This document shows, in pieces, positions 1 through 5,398 of a stretch of DNA of 31,216 nucleotides (the stretch's first letter is position 1; every line of letters begins with the position of its first letter). The DNA is taken from positions 1-31,216 of IMG/VR virus record IMGVR_UViG_3300035698_019684; one strand, given 5' to 3'. This stretch comes from a virus. Below the pieces are notes generated by a model. That model was given only the letters and a program-made list of their open reading frames with translations. It did no database searches and was not told the DNA's origin. The translations under genes and the position numbers were made by a program.

Positions 1-188
1 CTAAGTCTAATAGGAACAGCAAATAAGAAGTCCTTACTACCTGCTGATAGATTTGGTATCGCTTGTATTGAGTCGAGACATATTTCTGCTTTTGAGTTGT
101 CCTTACGCAGGGTATGGGACATCCTGGGACGGTGAAGCTGATTTTTCTTTTCAAGGTATTCACTGTACTCAGTTTCTGTCCAGCTCAT
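1..188 (-). CDS. Partial hypothetical protein cut by the window edge
   Basis: An open frame runs leftward from an ATG at 188 to the window start, giving 62 residues with no stop, so the C-terminus is missing. It begins MSWTETEYSEYLEKK and ends, as far as visible, FAVPIRL. The N-terminal T-E-x-E-Y pattern and the late VPIRL are loosely reminiscent of phage nuclease or RusA-like proteins, but that is a weak impression and I assign no function. The preceding gene stops 27 bases upstream. A GGAG sits near that gene's end but too far for ideal spacing, so the start is uncertain. A 13-codon frame beginning at 210 overlaps the start and could be a leader. Confidence 0.5.
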   Translation of the reverse strand, partial: MSWTETEYSEYLEKKNQLHRPRMSHTLRKDNSKAEICLDSIQAIPNLSAGSKDFLFAVPIRL

Positions 189-214
189 TCAATTTAACAA
201 GGACTTGCATGTTA

Positions 215-517
215 TCAATTCAAGCTCTCCTTTTTAATCGCCTCTGCATTACTAAGTAAGGCGAGTGTGTTACTTATAACAGACAAAACCATATCAAGTT
301 GATCTTTAGGTGTTTTGCTATTAGCTAATATCAAAGCTTCAAGTTGGGGTGGGCCGCCATATCCCAATGCCTCTAACGCATTAAGTAGTGTTACAATTGT
401 GACTAATAGAGGCGTGATTCTCTCTATCTTAATGACCCCATCTCTAGTAAAAGCCTTAATTATTTCTTTTTGCAACTTCAAGTTGCTTATTACCGTTTCC
501 TCGTCATGTTTTTTCAT
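215..517 (-). CDS. Small hypothetical helical protein (100 aa)
   Basis: Not recognised. The protein starts with a charged stretch (MKKHDEETV), has a hydrophobic, probably helical middle (LLVTIVTLLNALEALGYGGPPQLEALILANS) interrupted by a GGPP turn, and a second helical half rich in Leu and Asn. There is no convincing transmembrane segment and no cysteine. A weak AAGGGAAA ribosome site lies upstream of the ATG. It is preceded by a 44-codon gene and followed by the truncated leftmost gene on the same strand, so it is the penultimate visible gene of the leftward operon. Overlapping frames on the other strand lack ribosome sites and are shadows. Confidence 0.65.
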   Translation of the reverse strand: MKKHDEETVISNLKLQKEIIKAFTRDGVIKIERITPLLVTIVTLLNALEALGYGGPPQLEALILANSKTPKDQLDMVLSVISNTLALLSNAEAIKKESLN

Positions 518-534
518 TCGTTTCCCTTTTCTAA

Positions 535-669
535 TTAGCTAAAATCAGGATCCTTATTAGGCTCATAAACCTCGTCATCCCGCATTTCCTCTTCAAACGC
601 TTTTGCCTTCTCGACATTACTCATATCTTCCCATTTTACAGTCTTAGTCTCATTTTTGGTTGCTATCAT
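535..669 (-). CDS. Small acidic hypothetical protein (44 aa)
   Basis: A short frame with start ATG at 669 placed directly after the TGA of the zinc-ribbon gene (TGA-ATG, no gap) and with a GGAG ribosome site about five bases upstream. The product is acidic, with a VKWEDM motif near residue 11, an EEEMRDDE stretch and a PNKDPDFS tail. No known domain was recognised. The tight junction, good ribosome site and strand agreement with its neighbours support it as a real gene despite its length. Confidence 0.6.
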   Translation of the reverse strand: MIATKNETKTVKWEDMSNVEKAKAFEEEMRDDEVYEPNKDPDFS

Positions 670-1095
670 TCACTTACTCCAGCTTAGCTCGCCAGGATTA
701 TACTTAGAAAACCAGGCTGCGGCTCCACAGGTTTTATTAGTACATTTATAGTCAGGAGAGGTTTCCTTTGCCTTTGTTGCTCTGTTATCGGTCATGACTG
801 ACCCGCATTTTTGGCAGCAAAGTCCGGAATCAGTTTCAGGTTGAGTTGTAACTGGCAATTCAGCTTGGGCAATTGGTTGATTTTGGCATGTGTCTGGCTT
901 GGCCACTACGAAGTGTTCCATTACATGCTTGTAGAACTTAAGTGAATTCTCCAGTGCTTTAGTTATATTGTCAGTTTCAAATGCCATATTGATATGGGAA
1001 TAATCCCCAGTTTTTTGCCTTATCTCGCAGGTAAACTTATCCTCTTTATTTATTCCTTCAAACGGTCTTTTTTCTGGATTTCTTTCAGTATACAT
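670..1095 (-). CDS. Hypothetical protein with C-terminal zinc ribbon
   Basis: 141 residues. The first 65 residues look like a small folded domain (FTCEIRQKTGDYSHINMAFE, then a helix ending KFYKHVMEHF). A Pro/Gln-rich linker (about 70-90) follows, then a zinc-ribbon-like site: C94-x2-C97-G and C118-x4-C123-G. Such ribbons often bind nucleic acid or mediate protein contacts, so a DNA-related role is plausible but not shown. An AAAGGAAAG ribosome site precedes the ATG. It lies between the IQ/RING-like gene and a 44-aa gene in the leftward operon, and the 65-base gap upstream contains a TATAAT without a matching -35 box. Confidence 0.75.
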   Translation of the reverse strand: MYTERNPEKRPFEGINKEDKFTCEIRQKTGDYSHINMAFETDNITKALENSLKFYKHVMEHFVVAKPDTCQNQPIAQAELPVTTQPETDSGLCCQKCGSVMTDNRATKAKETSPDYKCTNKTCGAAAWFSKYNPGELSWSK

Positions 1096-1160
1096 AATTT
1101 AATTCTTTCCTTTCGATTTTAGTTTTTCTTTTCTAAGAATCTATCCAATATTATAAAGCT

Positions 1161-1610
1161 TTAGTCTGCACCCCACATTTCCCAGCCATCGACACCGTCC
1201 CTGTGTTTGGTAGGGTTCAGCCCTAACATTTCACATTCACGTCGGTTCTTAACCTCGGCTAACTGATAGGCAGATAAAATCATAGGGGCGTTAATAACTG
1301 GTAGTGTAGGTGCACTTTCTTGTTCCGGAAGCTTGCTTATAATCAACCTAGCTCTACATTTAGGGCAAGTGCTTTTCTTTTTACACCACTCTTCTAATGG
1401 CTGTCTCTCAAAATACGTGTTGCAGCAACTAGCTTTATAGTATTTATTAGGTTCACGAATATATTCTGCCCAACCAAATTCATTCAATGTAATTAAATCA
1501 GGGTTATGCTCCTCTAATTTCTTTTTTTTATTCTTGGTCAAGTGACCTCTATATGCTGCTTGTATCCGTGTAGCTGCAATAACCCTTGTCTCTGTTTTAG
1601 TTAATTTCAT
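1161..1610 (-). CDS. IQ-like motif plus RING/U-box-like half zinc site protein
   Basis: 149 residues. Residues 16-26 (IQAAYRGHLTK) match the calmodulin-binding IQ pattern IQxxxRGxxxK, preceded by AATR as in eukaryotic IQ motifs; the final hydrophobic position is not kept. Residues 62-85 carry CC (62-63), LEEW (72-75), C76 and CPKC (82-85). This spacing resembles the second half of a RING or U-box domain, but the first cysteine pair is absent, so ubiquitin-ligase activity cannot be claimed. The C-terminal 55 residues are unrecognised. The ATG is embedded in the preceding 36-aa DUF4116 gene (14-nt overlap) and uses the CAGGAGGA inside that gene as its ribosome site. Real as a gene; function unknown. 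Confidence 0.82.
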   Translation of the reverse strand: MKLTKTETRVIAATRIQAAYRGHLTKNKKKKLEEHNPDLITLNEFGWAEYIREPNKYYKASCCNTYFERQPLEEWCKKKSTCPKCRARLIISKLPEQESAPTLPVINAPMILSAYQLAEVKNRRECEMLGLNPTKHRDGVDGWEMWGAD

Positions 1611-1707
1611 TTCTTAAATCCTCCTGTAGCTTAGTAGATGCATATATAAGTGAAAATCCGTTTTGCTTTACAGCAACTAAAACTACGTCTCTATTATTCC
1701 AATCCAT
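1597..1707 (-). CDS. Single-repeat DUF4116-type mini-protein (36 aa)
   Basis: A 36-residue frame containing one complete 25-residue DUF4116-type unit: MDWNN cap, then VVLVAVKQNGFSLIYASTKLQ, then EDLRNEIN. The same MxWxNK cap opens four other genes here. Its last codons (LQED, read from CTACAGGAGGAT) provide the ribosome site of the next gene, whose ATG lies 14 nt inside this frame. Its own start lies 14 nt inside the preceding 36-aa gene with the same arrangement. The function of DUF4116 is unknown; the domain is known from bacteria, eukaryotes and giant viruses. A protein of one repeat may not fold alone and could act mainly as a translational bridge. Confidence 0.72.
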   Translation of the reverse strand: MDWNNRDVVLVAVKQNGFSLIYASTKLQEDLRNEIN

Positions 1708-1804
1708 CTCTTAACTCCTCCTGTAGTCTAGGAGAAGCATACCTAATAGCATATCCACAGTCTTTTACAGCAGCCAACATATCTTCTTTATTATCCCAGC
1801 TCAT
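1694..1804 (-). CDS. Single-repeat DUF4116-type mini-protein (36 aa)
   Basis: 36 residues: MSWDNK cap, one repeat (MLAAVKDCGYAIRYASPRLQ) and an EELRDGLE tail. The ATG abuts the TAA of the 272-aa gene directly. The C-terminal codons CTACAGGAGGAGTTAAGA form a strong ribosome site for the next mini-gene, which starts 14 nt before this stop. The DCGY core resembles that of the first gene of the operon (3973-4083), so the two are probably copies of the same module. Too short for standard gene calling, but supported by the repeat match and the stereotyped junctions on both sides. Confidence 0.72.
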   Translation of the reverse strand: MSWDNKEDMLAAVKDCGYAIRYASPRLQEELRDGLE

Positions 1805-2623
1805 TTAGGTTACCACCTCTTCATTTTCAATATTCGAAAGATCATAATCTAAACAGGCTCTATCAAATATTTGCTTGGCTTTCTGGAACTCGTTTGGTGT
1901 TACACCTAGATCAAATCCAATAAACCCTGCAAAATCCAATTCAGAGTGATTCAGCTGCTTTGCGACGGCGTCGATCTTTGCTAAATATTGGGATTCTTTA
2001 TCTAAATGCGCCAGTGATTTTACGGGTAACGTGTTATATAAAAACAACAAACGGGACGCCCACGAACGTAATGAATAAGATTCATCATTTATGAAGTTAT
2101 TTGCTAAATGCAAACAAATGGCACCATACCACTGTGCTGATGACACCGACGTGCTGTATTCCAGATTACGCTTCAGTTTAAATGCTTTTTGTAATCGTTT
2201 TAAATAAATATGGGCTATTATAGGGGCGGGATACTCTATTAGGGGTGCCCATTTCTTACCTTTTCGATCTTTTTGTTCTGTGGAAACACCAACGGCTAGT
2301 TTCGACAGTGCCTCACGGGTTTTCTCATATCGCCTGTCATTTAGGGCTTGAACTTTATCTTGAGTTATCATTTTTAACCTAAAAGAAATATTAGCTCTTA
2401 ACCGTTCCTTTTCTTTCCTGCTCACTCGATTTTTTGACGAAACGCGTTTAACCTCTTCATCTATAAGGCCATATGATTTGTCGTTGAGGTCTGGTGTTAT
2501 CTGTACCAATTTATCTAGGAGTTCCCTACAAAAACAGGCGACGTACTTAGGTTCTAACTTTGTAATTACAGCTTCATCCAAAGCGCTTAGATAGGGTTCA
2601 TCATAACTAGTTATTTTTCTCAT
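1805..2623 (-). CDS. Hypothetical protein (272 aa) within the DUF4116 operon
   Basis: Not recognised. It is mostly helical and charged, with a basic stretch around residues 60-90 (SSKNRVSRKEKERLRANISFRLK) and a Trp/Tyr-containing middle (SAQWYGAICLHLANNFINDE). There is no signal peptide, membrane segment or clear catalytic motif. Its start overlaps the end of the nine-repeat DUF4116 gene by 17 nt and its ribosome site (AAGGAGTTAAGA) is part of that gene's last codons, so translation is probably coupled. It is followed without a gap by a single-repeat DUF4116 gene. The basic stretch could contact nucleic acid, but that is only a guess. Confidence 0.82.
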   Translation of the reverse strand: MRKITSYDEPYLSALDEAVITKLEPKYVACFCRELLDKLVQITPDLNDKSYGLIDEEVKRVSSKNRVSRKEKERLRANISFRLKMITQDKVQALNDRRYEKTREALSKLAVGVSTEQKDRKGKKWAPLIEYPAPIIAHIYLKRLQKAFKLKRNLEYSTSVSSAQWYGAICLHLANNFINDESYSLRSWASRLLFLYNTLPVKSLAHLDKESQYLAKIDAVAKQLNHSELDFAGFIGFDLGVTPNEFQKAKQIFDRACLDYDLSNIENEEVVT

Positions 2624-3326
2624 TTCTTAACTCCTTTTGTAGTCTAGTAGAAGCATAATTAATAGCAAGCCCTTCATCATTAACAGCTGCTAAAACTACA
2701 TCTCTATCATTCTGCAATCTAGTAGAGGCATATTCAAGAGCAAGCCCATTTCGATTAACAGCAGCTAGAACAACTCCTTTATCATTCTTTAGCTTAGTAG
2801 AGGAATATTGAAGCGTCCGTCCATTTTCATTAACAGCAGCTAGAACAACGGCTCTGTCATTCTTTAGCTTGGTAGAAGCATCTTGAAGCCCAAACCCTGA
2901 GTTATTAACAGCAGCTAGAACAACTCCTTTATCATTCTTTAGCTTAGTAGATGCATACCCAAGAGCGCACCCAGTTTGCTTAACCGCCGTTAGAACAATT
3001 TCCCTATCATTCTGCAATCTTGTAGAAGCATATTGAAGAGCATCCTCATCTTCATTAACAGCCTGTAATACAACATCTCTATCATTCTGCAATCTTGTAG
3101 AAGCATGATGAAGAGCAAACCCATCTTTCCTAACAACTTCTAAAACAAAATCTTTAGTATTCTGTAGCTTCTTAGATGCATATTTAAGCGCATATCCGTA
3201 GCTCTTAACCGCAACGAGACCTACCTCTATATCATTCTGGAGTTTCTTAGAAGCATATTCAAGAGAAAGCCCATTTTTCTTAACAGCTGCTAATACCTCT
3301 TCTTTATTATTCCAGTTCATAGTCAT
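2607..3326 (-). CDS. DUF4116-repeat protein, nine 25-residue units
   Basis: 239 residues built almost entirely of nine head-to-tail 25-residue units with consensus near NDrdVVLaAVnqnGlALqYASTkLq, starting at about residue 6 and followed by a KELRNEKNN tail. This matches the DUF4116 pattern (Pfam entry ~50 residues, about two units), whose biochemical role is unknown. Each unit looks like a pair of short helices, suggesting a solenoid binding surface. The start at 3326 overlaps the stop of the zinc-site gene as ATGA with an AGAGGA ribosome site. A second in-frame ATG at 3320 gives the MNWNNK cap shared with the sister genes. The end overlaps the 272-aa gene by 17 nt. Confidence 0.92.
   Translation of the reverse strand: MTMNWNNKEEVLAAVKKNGLSLEYASKKLQNDIEVGLVAVKSYGYALKYASKKLQNTKDFVLEVVRKDGFALHHASTRLQNDRDVVLQAVNEDEDALQYASTRLQNDREIVLTAVKQTGCALGYASTKLKNDKGVVLAAVNNSGFGLQDASTKLKNDRAVVLAAVNENGRTLQYSSTKLKNDKGVVLAAVNRNGLALEYASTRLQNDRDVVLAAVNDEGLAINYASTRLQKELRNEKNN
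2637..3311 (-). repeat. Nine tandem 75-bp coding repeats
   Basis: In-frame 75-bp units encode the nine 25-residue DUF4116 repeats. Recurrent words such as ctttatcattctttagcttagtag on the plus strand (shown here only in part as TTTATCATTCTTTAGC) recur in several units, so the array could gain or lose units by slippage or recombination. Middle units (KNDKGVVLAAVN) are the most alike, edge units the most diverged, which fits internal duplication. Confidence 0.85.
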
Positions 3327-3664
3327 GCTGGGATTCCTCTGAAATCGTATAATTTCTGAACGCTCGCAAAGGTCTTATATTTATCTAGCTGGTACTTAAC
3401 GTCTTTCGCTTCACAAACGGGGCAATTGGCAGGAGTCATTCTTTCGTATTTCAAAACCTTACTAAAAATATCCTTTAATCCAATAGGCTCTCTGTGATTG
3501 AAGTATCGATCTAATTGTCTCTTGTTAAACATTGCTCCACAGCAGGGCAATTTCATAAATGCTTTCGGGCACCGGGCTTGGACCTTATTCCAATCTTGTC
3601 TAGGCTTAGCTGTCCATATCCCATGTTCCTCTACTATCTCATGAATACTAACTATCTTTTTCAT
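3323..3664 (-). CDS. RING-like half zinc-site protein (113 aa)
   Basis: Cysteines C32, C41-C42-G, then a KRQLDRYF helix, then C81-P-V-C84. The CCGxxF...QLD...CPVC layout resembles the C-terminal half of RING/U-box domains and is the same layout as in the IQ-motif protein of this operon (CC...LEEW...CPKC), so the two are probably distant relatives. The usual first zinc ligands and the histidine are not evident, so enzymatic ligase activity is not supported. The ATG lies 17 nt inside the four-repeat DUF4116 gene and uses its CAGGAGGAATTAAAC tail as ribosome site. The end overlaps the nine-repeat gene by ATGA. Confidence 0.8.
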   Translation of the reverse strand: MKKIVSIHEIVEEHGIWTAKPRQDWNKVQARCPKAFMKLPCCGAMFNKRQLDRYFNHREPIGLKDIFSKVLKYERMTPANCPVCEAKDVKYQLDKYKTFASVQKLYDFRGIPA

Positions 3665-3986
3665 TGTTTAATTCCTCCTGTAGTTTAGTAGACGCATAAC
3701 AAAGAGCATCCCCATTTTCATTAACAGCTTCTAATACTACCTCTCTATCATCCTGCAGTCTGTCGGATGCAAAGCTAAGCGCCTCCCCATTTTTATTAAC
3801 AGCAGCTAAAACAACTTCTTTATCATCCTGGAGCTTAGTAGAGGCATGCAAAAGCGCAAGCCCATTTTGCTTTACAGCGACTAAAACTACGTCTCTATCA
3901 TTCTGTAGCTTCTTAGATACAGACTTAAGAGCAAATATATTTTTCTTAACTTCCTCTAAAACTTCTTTTTTGTTATCCCAATCCAT
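3648..3986 (-). CDS. DUF4116-repeat protein, four 25-residue units
   Basis: 112 residues: MDWDNK cap, four repeats (residues 4-103) such as NDRDVVLVAVKQNGLALLHA, and an EELNNEKDS tail. It is a shorter sister of the nine-repeat protein downstream. The start overlaps the preceding single-repeat gene by 14 nt and lies behind its AGGAGGAGTTAAGA. Its end overlaps the RING-like gene by 17 nt. Like the other members it has no signal peptide or membrane segment and should be cytosolic. Molecular role unknown; the repeat type is widespread in giant viruses and some protist-associated bacteria. Confidence 0.9.
   Translation of the reverse strand: MDWDNKKEVLEEVKKNIFALKSVSKKLQNDRDVVLVAVKQNGLALLHASTKLQDDKEVVLAAVNKNGEALSFASDRLQDDREVVLEAVNENGDALCYASTKLQEELNNEKDS
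3678..3977 (-). repeat. Four tandem 75-bp coding repeats
   Basis: Four in-frame 75-bp units encode the four 25-residue DUF4116 repeats of the gene at 3648-3986. They match the units of the larger array at 2637-3311 in length and consensus. Confidence 0.8.
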
Positions 3987-4083
3987 TTCTTAACTCCTCC
4001 TGTAATTCAGTAGAGGCATTCTTAAGCGCATATCCACAGTCTTTAACTTCCACTAATACCTCTTCTTTATTATTCCAATCCAT
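3973..4083 (-). CDS. Single-repeat DUF4116-type mini-protein, first gene of operon (36 aa)
   Basis: 36 residues: MDWNNKEE cap, one repeat (VLVEVKDCGYALKNASTELQ), EELRNGLG tail. Upstream is AAAGGAGTTAAGCT then ATG, which is the same ribosome-site sequence found inside the tails of the other repeat genes, as if it descended from a lost upstream repeat gene. The next gene starts 14 nt before its stop. It is the first gene after the consensus promoter at 4203-4231, so this mini-gene leads the operon. Confidence 0.75.
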   Translation of the reverse strand: MDWNNKEEVLVEVKDCGYALKNASTELQEELRNGLG

Positions 4084-4112
4084 AGCTTAACTCCTTTTTC
4101 CTAAAATAAGGA

Positions 4113-4141
4113 CTCTTGGTAGTTAGTCCCCCCCCCAAGAG
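4113..4141 (-). promoter_or_regulatory. Leader inverted repeat with C9/G9 tract
   Basis: CTCTTGG (4113-4119) and CCAAGAG (4135-4141) form a perfect 7-bp inverted repeat around a nine-C tract. An overlapping GGACT (4110-4114)/AGTCC (4125-4129) pair is mutually exclusive with it. Both lie in the presumed 5' leader of the leftward operon, between its promoter and first ribosome site. Alternative pairing could modulate expression; this is inference from sequence only. Confidence 0.4.
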
Positions 4142-4202
4142 AACTCGCGCTTATAGGGGAAATTTAAAACAAGGGAAGAAAACCCTATAAGAACTTGACG
4201 GA

Positions 4203-4231
4203 ATTATAGATGAGCTATACTATTATGTCAA
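4203..4231 (-). promoter_or_regulatory. Consensus sigma-70 promoter of the leftward DUF4116 operon
   Basis: On the minus strand, TTGACA (4231-4226) and TATAAT (4208-4203) are separated by exactly 17 bases. Both hexamers are perfect consensus. Transcription should begin near 4196 and run left through a leader of about 110 nt into the first mini-gene at 4083. This is one of the strongest promoters visible in the window and implies immediate expression by host RNA polymerase. Confidence 0.85.
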
Positions 4232-4299
4232 TCATATATTATATATATCACACATAACGATGTATTGGTAAAAAGTTGAGTGAAGGGGAATGAGATTTT

Positions 4300-4533
4300 A
4301 TGGTCACTTTAGGGGATATGTTGCTACCGTTAACAAAAGAATTATCAAGCCATGTGTTTACTATACATCCATCGGTTTACCTTGCTAAGAAGCATATAAA
4401 GCTAGTTGGAATTCTAACTTGTGAGAGGTGTAACAGTAGCTGGGAGCCAAAGGCGGGCAGTACGGGCTTGCCAAAGTTCTGCCCTATTTGTAAGTCGAAG
4501 TACTGGGCGACTAAACGAAAGGCGCCTTTTTGA
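4300..4533 (+). CDS. Small zinc-ribbon protein (77 aa)
   Basis: The C-terminal half is a zinc ribbon: C41-x2-C44, then SxW and a Pro-containing turn, then C61-P-x-C64-K-S-x-x-W. The family pattern CxxC...W.P...CPxCKSxxW is common in small DNA-binding or regulatory proteins of archaea, bacteria and phages. The N-terminal 35 residues are unrecognised. An AAGGGG ribosome site lies about 12 bases upstream. It is one of few rightward genes in the left arm, divergent from the DUF4116 operon, and its last 23 bases overlap the end of the DHFR gene on the other strand. Confidence 0.72.
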   Translation: MVTLGDMLLPLTKELSSHVFTIHPSVYLAKKHIKLVGILTCERCNSSWEPKAGSTGLPKFCPICKSKYWATKRKAPF

Positions 4534-5041
4534 AAGTTAGATAAGAAGAGCTTATTCCATTTTCAATATAAAGTTTAGTGGCATAGCTTAGGATAAATGT
4601 ATTAGGAATAGAAGGGAAGTAAGTATCACAGCTAAAATGTGTAAATATTTTTGTAATGAGTAATTTATTACAAGCTGGATGCAGAATAGCTTCTTTATAT
4701 AATATTGCGCCTCCTATGACAAAGATATTTTCTATATCTTTTCTTTTTTCACAATAATCTAAGGCATTATCAAGAGAAGAAAAAAAAACATGAGAAGAAG
4801 ATTCAGGCTGAGGTTGTCTGGAAAGGATGACATTAACACGGTTAGGCAGGGGCTGAAAATTTACTGGCAGGGATTCCCAGGTATTTCTACCCATGATAAC
4901 AGCGTTTGTATTATCTGGGTTGTTAGTTGTGGATGTAATGTCAAAAAAGCGTTTCATATCATTTGATAAACGCCATGGAAGCTGGTTTTTAGAGCCGATC
5001 CCATTTTTTGAGTCCGTAGCAACAATGATAGTGAAGTGCAT
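4511..5041 (-). CDS. folA: Dihydrofolate reductase
   Basis: 176 residues covering a full DHFR. Reduces dihydrofolate to tetrahydrofolate with NADPH, supporting thymidylate synthesis during phage replication. Visible motifs: GIG at 14-16, LPW at 21-23, the catalytic acid D28, AVIMGRNTWESLP at 47-59, PLPNRVNVILSR at 64-75, FVIGGAILYKEA at 107-118, DTYFP at 139-143. The long insertion before AVIMGR (ITSTTNNPDNTN) and the WESLPxxFxPLPNRxNVxLSR stretch are more like eukaryotic/giant-virus DHFR than E. coli FolA; no thymidylate synthase is visible. There is no SD: a TATAAT sits six bases before the ATG, suggesting a leaderless message. Its end overlaps the zinc-ribbon gene by 23 bp. Confidence 0.96.
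   Translation of the reverse strand: MHFTIIVATDSKNGIGSKNQLPWRLSNDMKRFFDITSTTNNPDNTNAVIMGRNTWESLPVNFQPLPNRVNVILSRQPQPESSSHVFFSSLDNALDYCEKRKDIENIFVIGGAILYKEAILHPACNKLLITKIFTHFSCDTYFPSIPNTFILSYATKLYIENGISSSYLTFKKAPFV
4518..4529. other. Palindrome in convergent gene overlap
   Basis: AAAGGCGCCTTT, a perfect 12-bp palindrome, lies within the 23-bp overlap of the zinc-ribbon and DHFR genes and is followed by T residues on the plus strand. A related AAAAGGCGCC lies at 5634-5643. With no loop it is a poor terminator; a protein site is possible. Confidence 0.4.
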
Positions 5042-5047
5042 GCTTAT

Positions 5048-5053
5048 ATTATA
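5048..5053 (-). promoter_or_regulatory. -10 box of DHFR gene, possibly leaderless
   Basis: TATAAT on the minus strand (5053-5048) is six bases from the DHFR ATG, so a start point near the ATG would give a leaderless transcript. A TG lies two bases upstream (one more than the extended -10 rule). The -35 position is occupied by the 12-bp tandem repeat at 5060-5083. Confidence 0.5.
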
Positions 5054-5059
5054 TACAGG

Positions 5060-5083
5060 TTAGATATAGAATTAGATATAGAA
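5060..5083. repeat. Perfect tandem 12-bp repeat, candidate operator
   Basis: TTAGATATAGAA occurs twice head to tail with no gap. The pair covers the -35 region of the DHFR promoter and lies between the divergent DHFR and 85-aa genes, the usual place for an activator or repressor binding site. Confidence 0.6.
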
Positions 5084-5085
5084 GC

Positions 5086-5127
5086 TTATTAAAGTTAGAC
5101 TTAATTAAAAATGCATTATTAAAGTTA
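5086..5127. repeat. Spaced 12-bp direct repeat upstream of the 85-aa gene
   Basis: TTATTAAAGTTA is present at 5086-5097 and again at 5116-5127, 30 bp apart (about three helical turns), the second copy running into the AAGGAGG ribosome site of the next gene. A regulatory role is plausible but unproven. Confidence 0.45.
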
Positions 5128-5140
5128 AGGAGGTTAACAC

Positions 5141-5398
5141 ATGAATAACGATAAAAAATCATACACAGGGCCTATAGCGACGCTAACATTTAATCTAGGG
5201 GAACCAGAGCAGTTTAATGAGTATATAAGAATGCTTGCAGTTAGGCAGGACTACGCAACACTCTGGGATTTGGATCAGAGTTTACGATCCTATTTAAAGC
5301 ATGGGATGAAACTTAATTGTAACGGAACCGTGGACGGGGTGATTGATTATATCAGGGGTGAACTTGGTAACCTAAAGATGTTTCAGGAGGATTGGTAA
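5141..5398 (+). CDS. Small conserved-type phage protein (85 aa)
   Basis: A strong AAGGAGGT ribosome site precedes the ATG. The product has the pattern F-N-L...E...F......L..LWDLDQSLRSYLKHG followed by a helix IDYIRGELGNL, a layout I recognise from small early phage proteins of unknown function. No enzyme motif, membrane segment or cysteine pair. Its stop codon overlaps nothing but abuts the next ATG as TAA-ATG, and the two genes form a short rightward unit behind the repeats at 5060-5127. Confidence 0.82.
   Translation: MNNDKKSYTGPIATLTFNLGEPEQFNEYIRMLAVRQDYATLWDLDQSLRSYLKHGMKLNCNGTVDGVIDYIRGELGNLKMFQEDW

Noticed and set aside
1146-1151. TATAAT on the minus strand between two left-arm genes
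   Set aside because: No -35 box or TGn extension at the right place; AT-rich gap makes chance likely.
2637-3977. CRISPR-like array
   Set aside because: Repeats are 75 bp, in frame, contiguous without spacers and encode a regular protein repeat; they are coding.
4195-4221. Plus-strand promoter TTGACG...TATACT for the zinc-ribbon gene
   Set aside because: Spacer is only 15 bp and it overlaps the perfect leftward promoter, so the similarity may follow from that; left unassigned.
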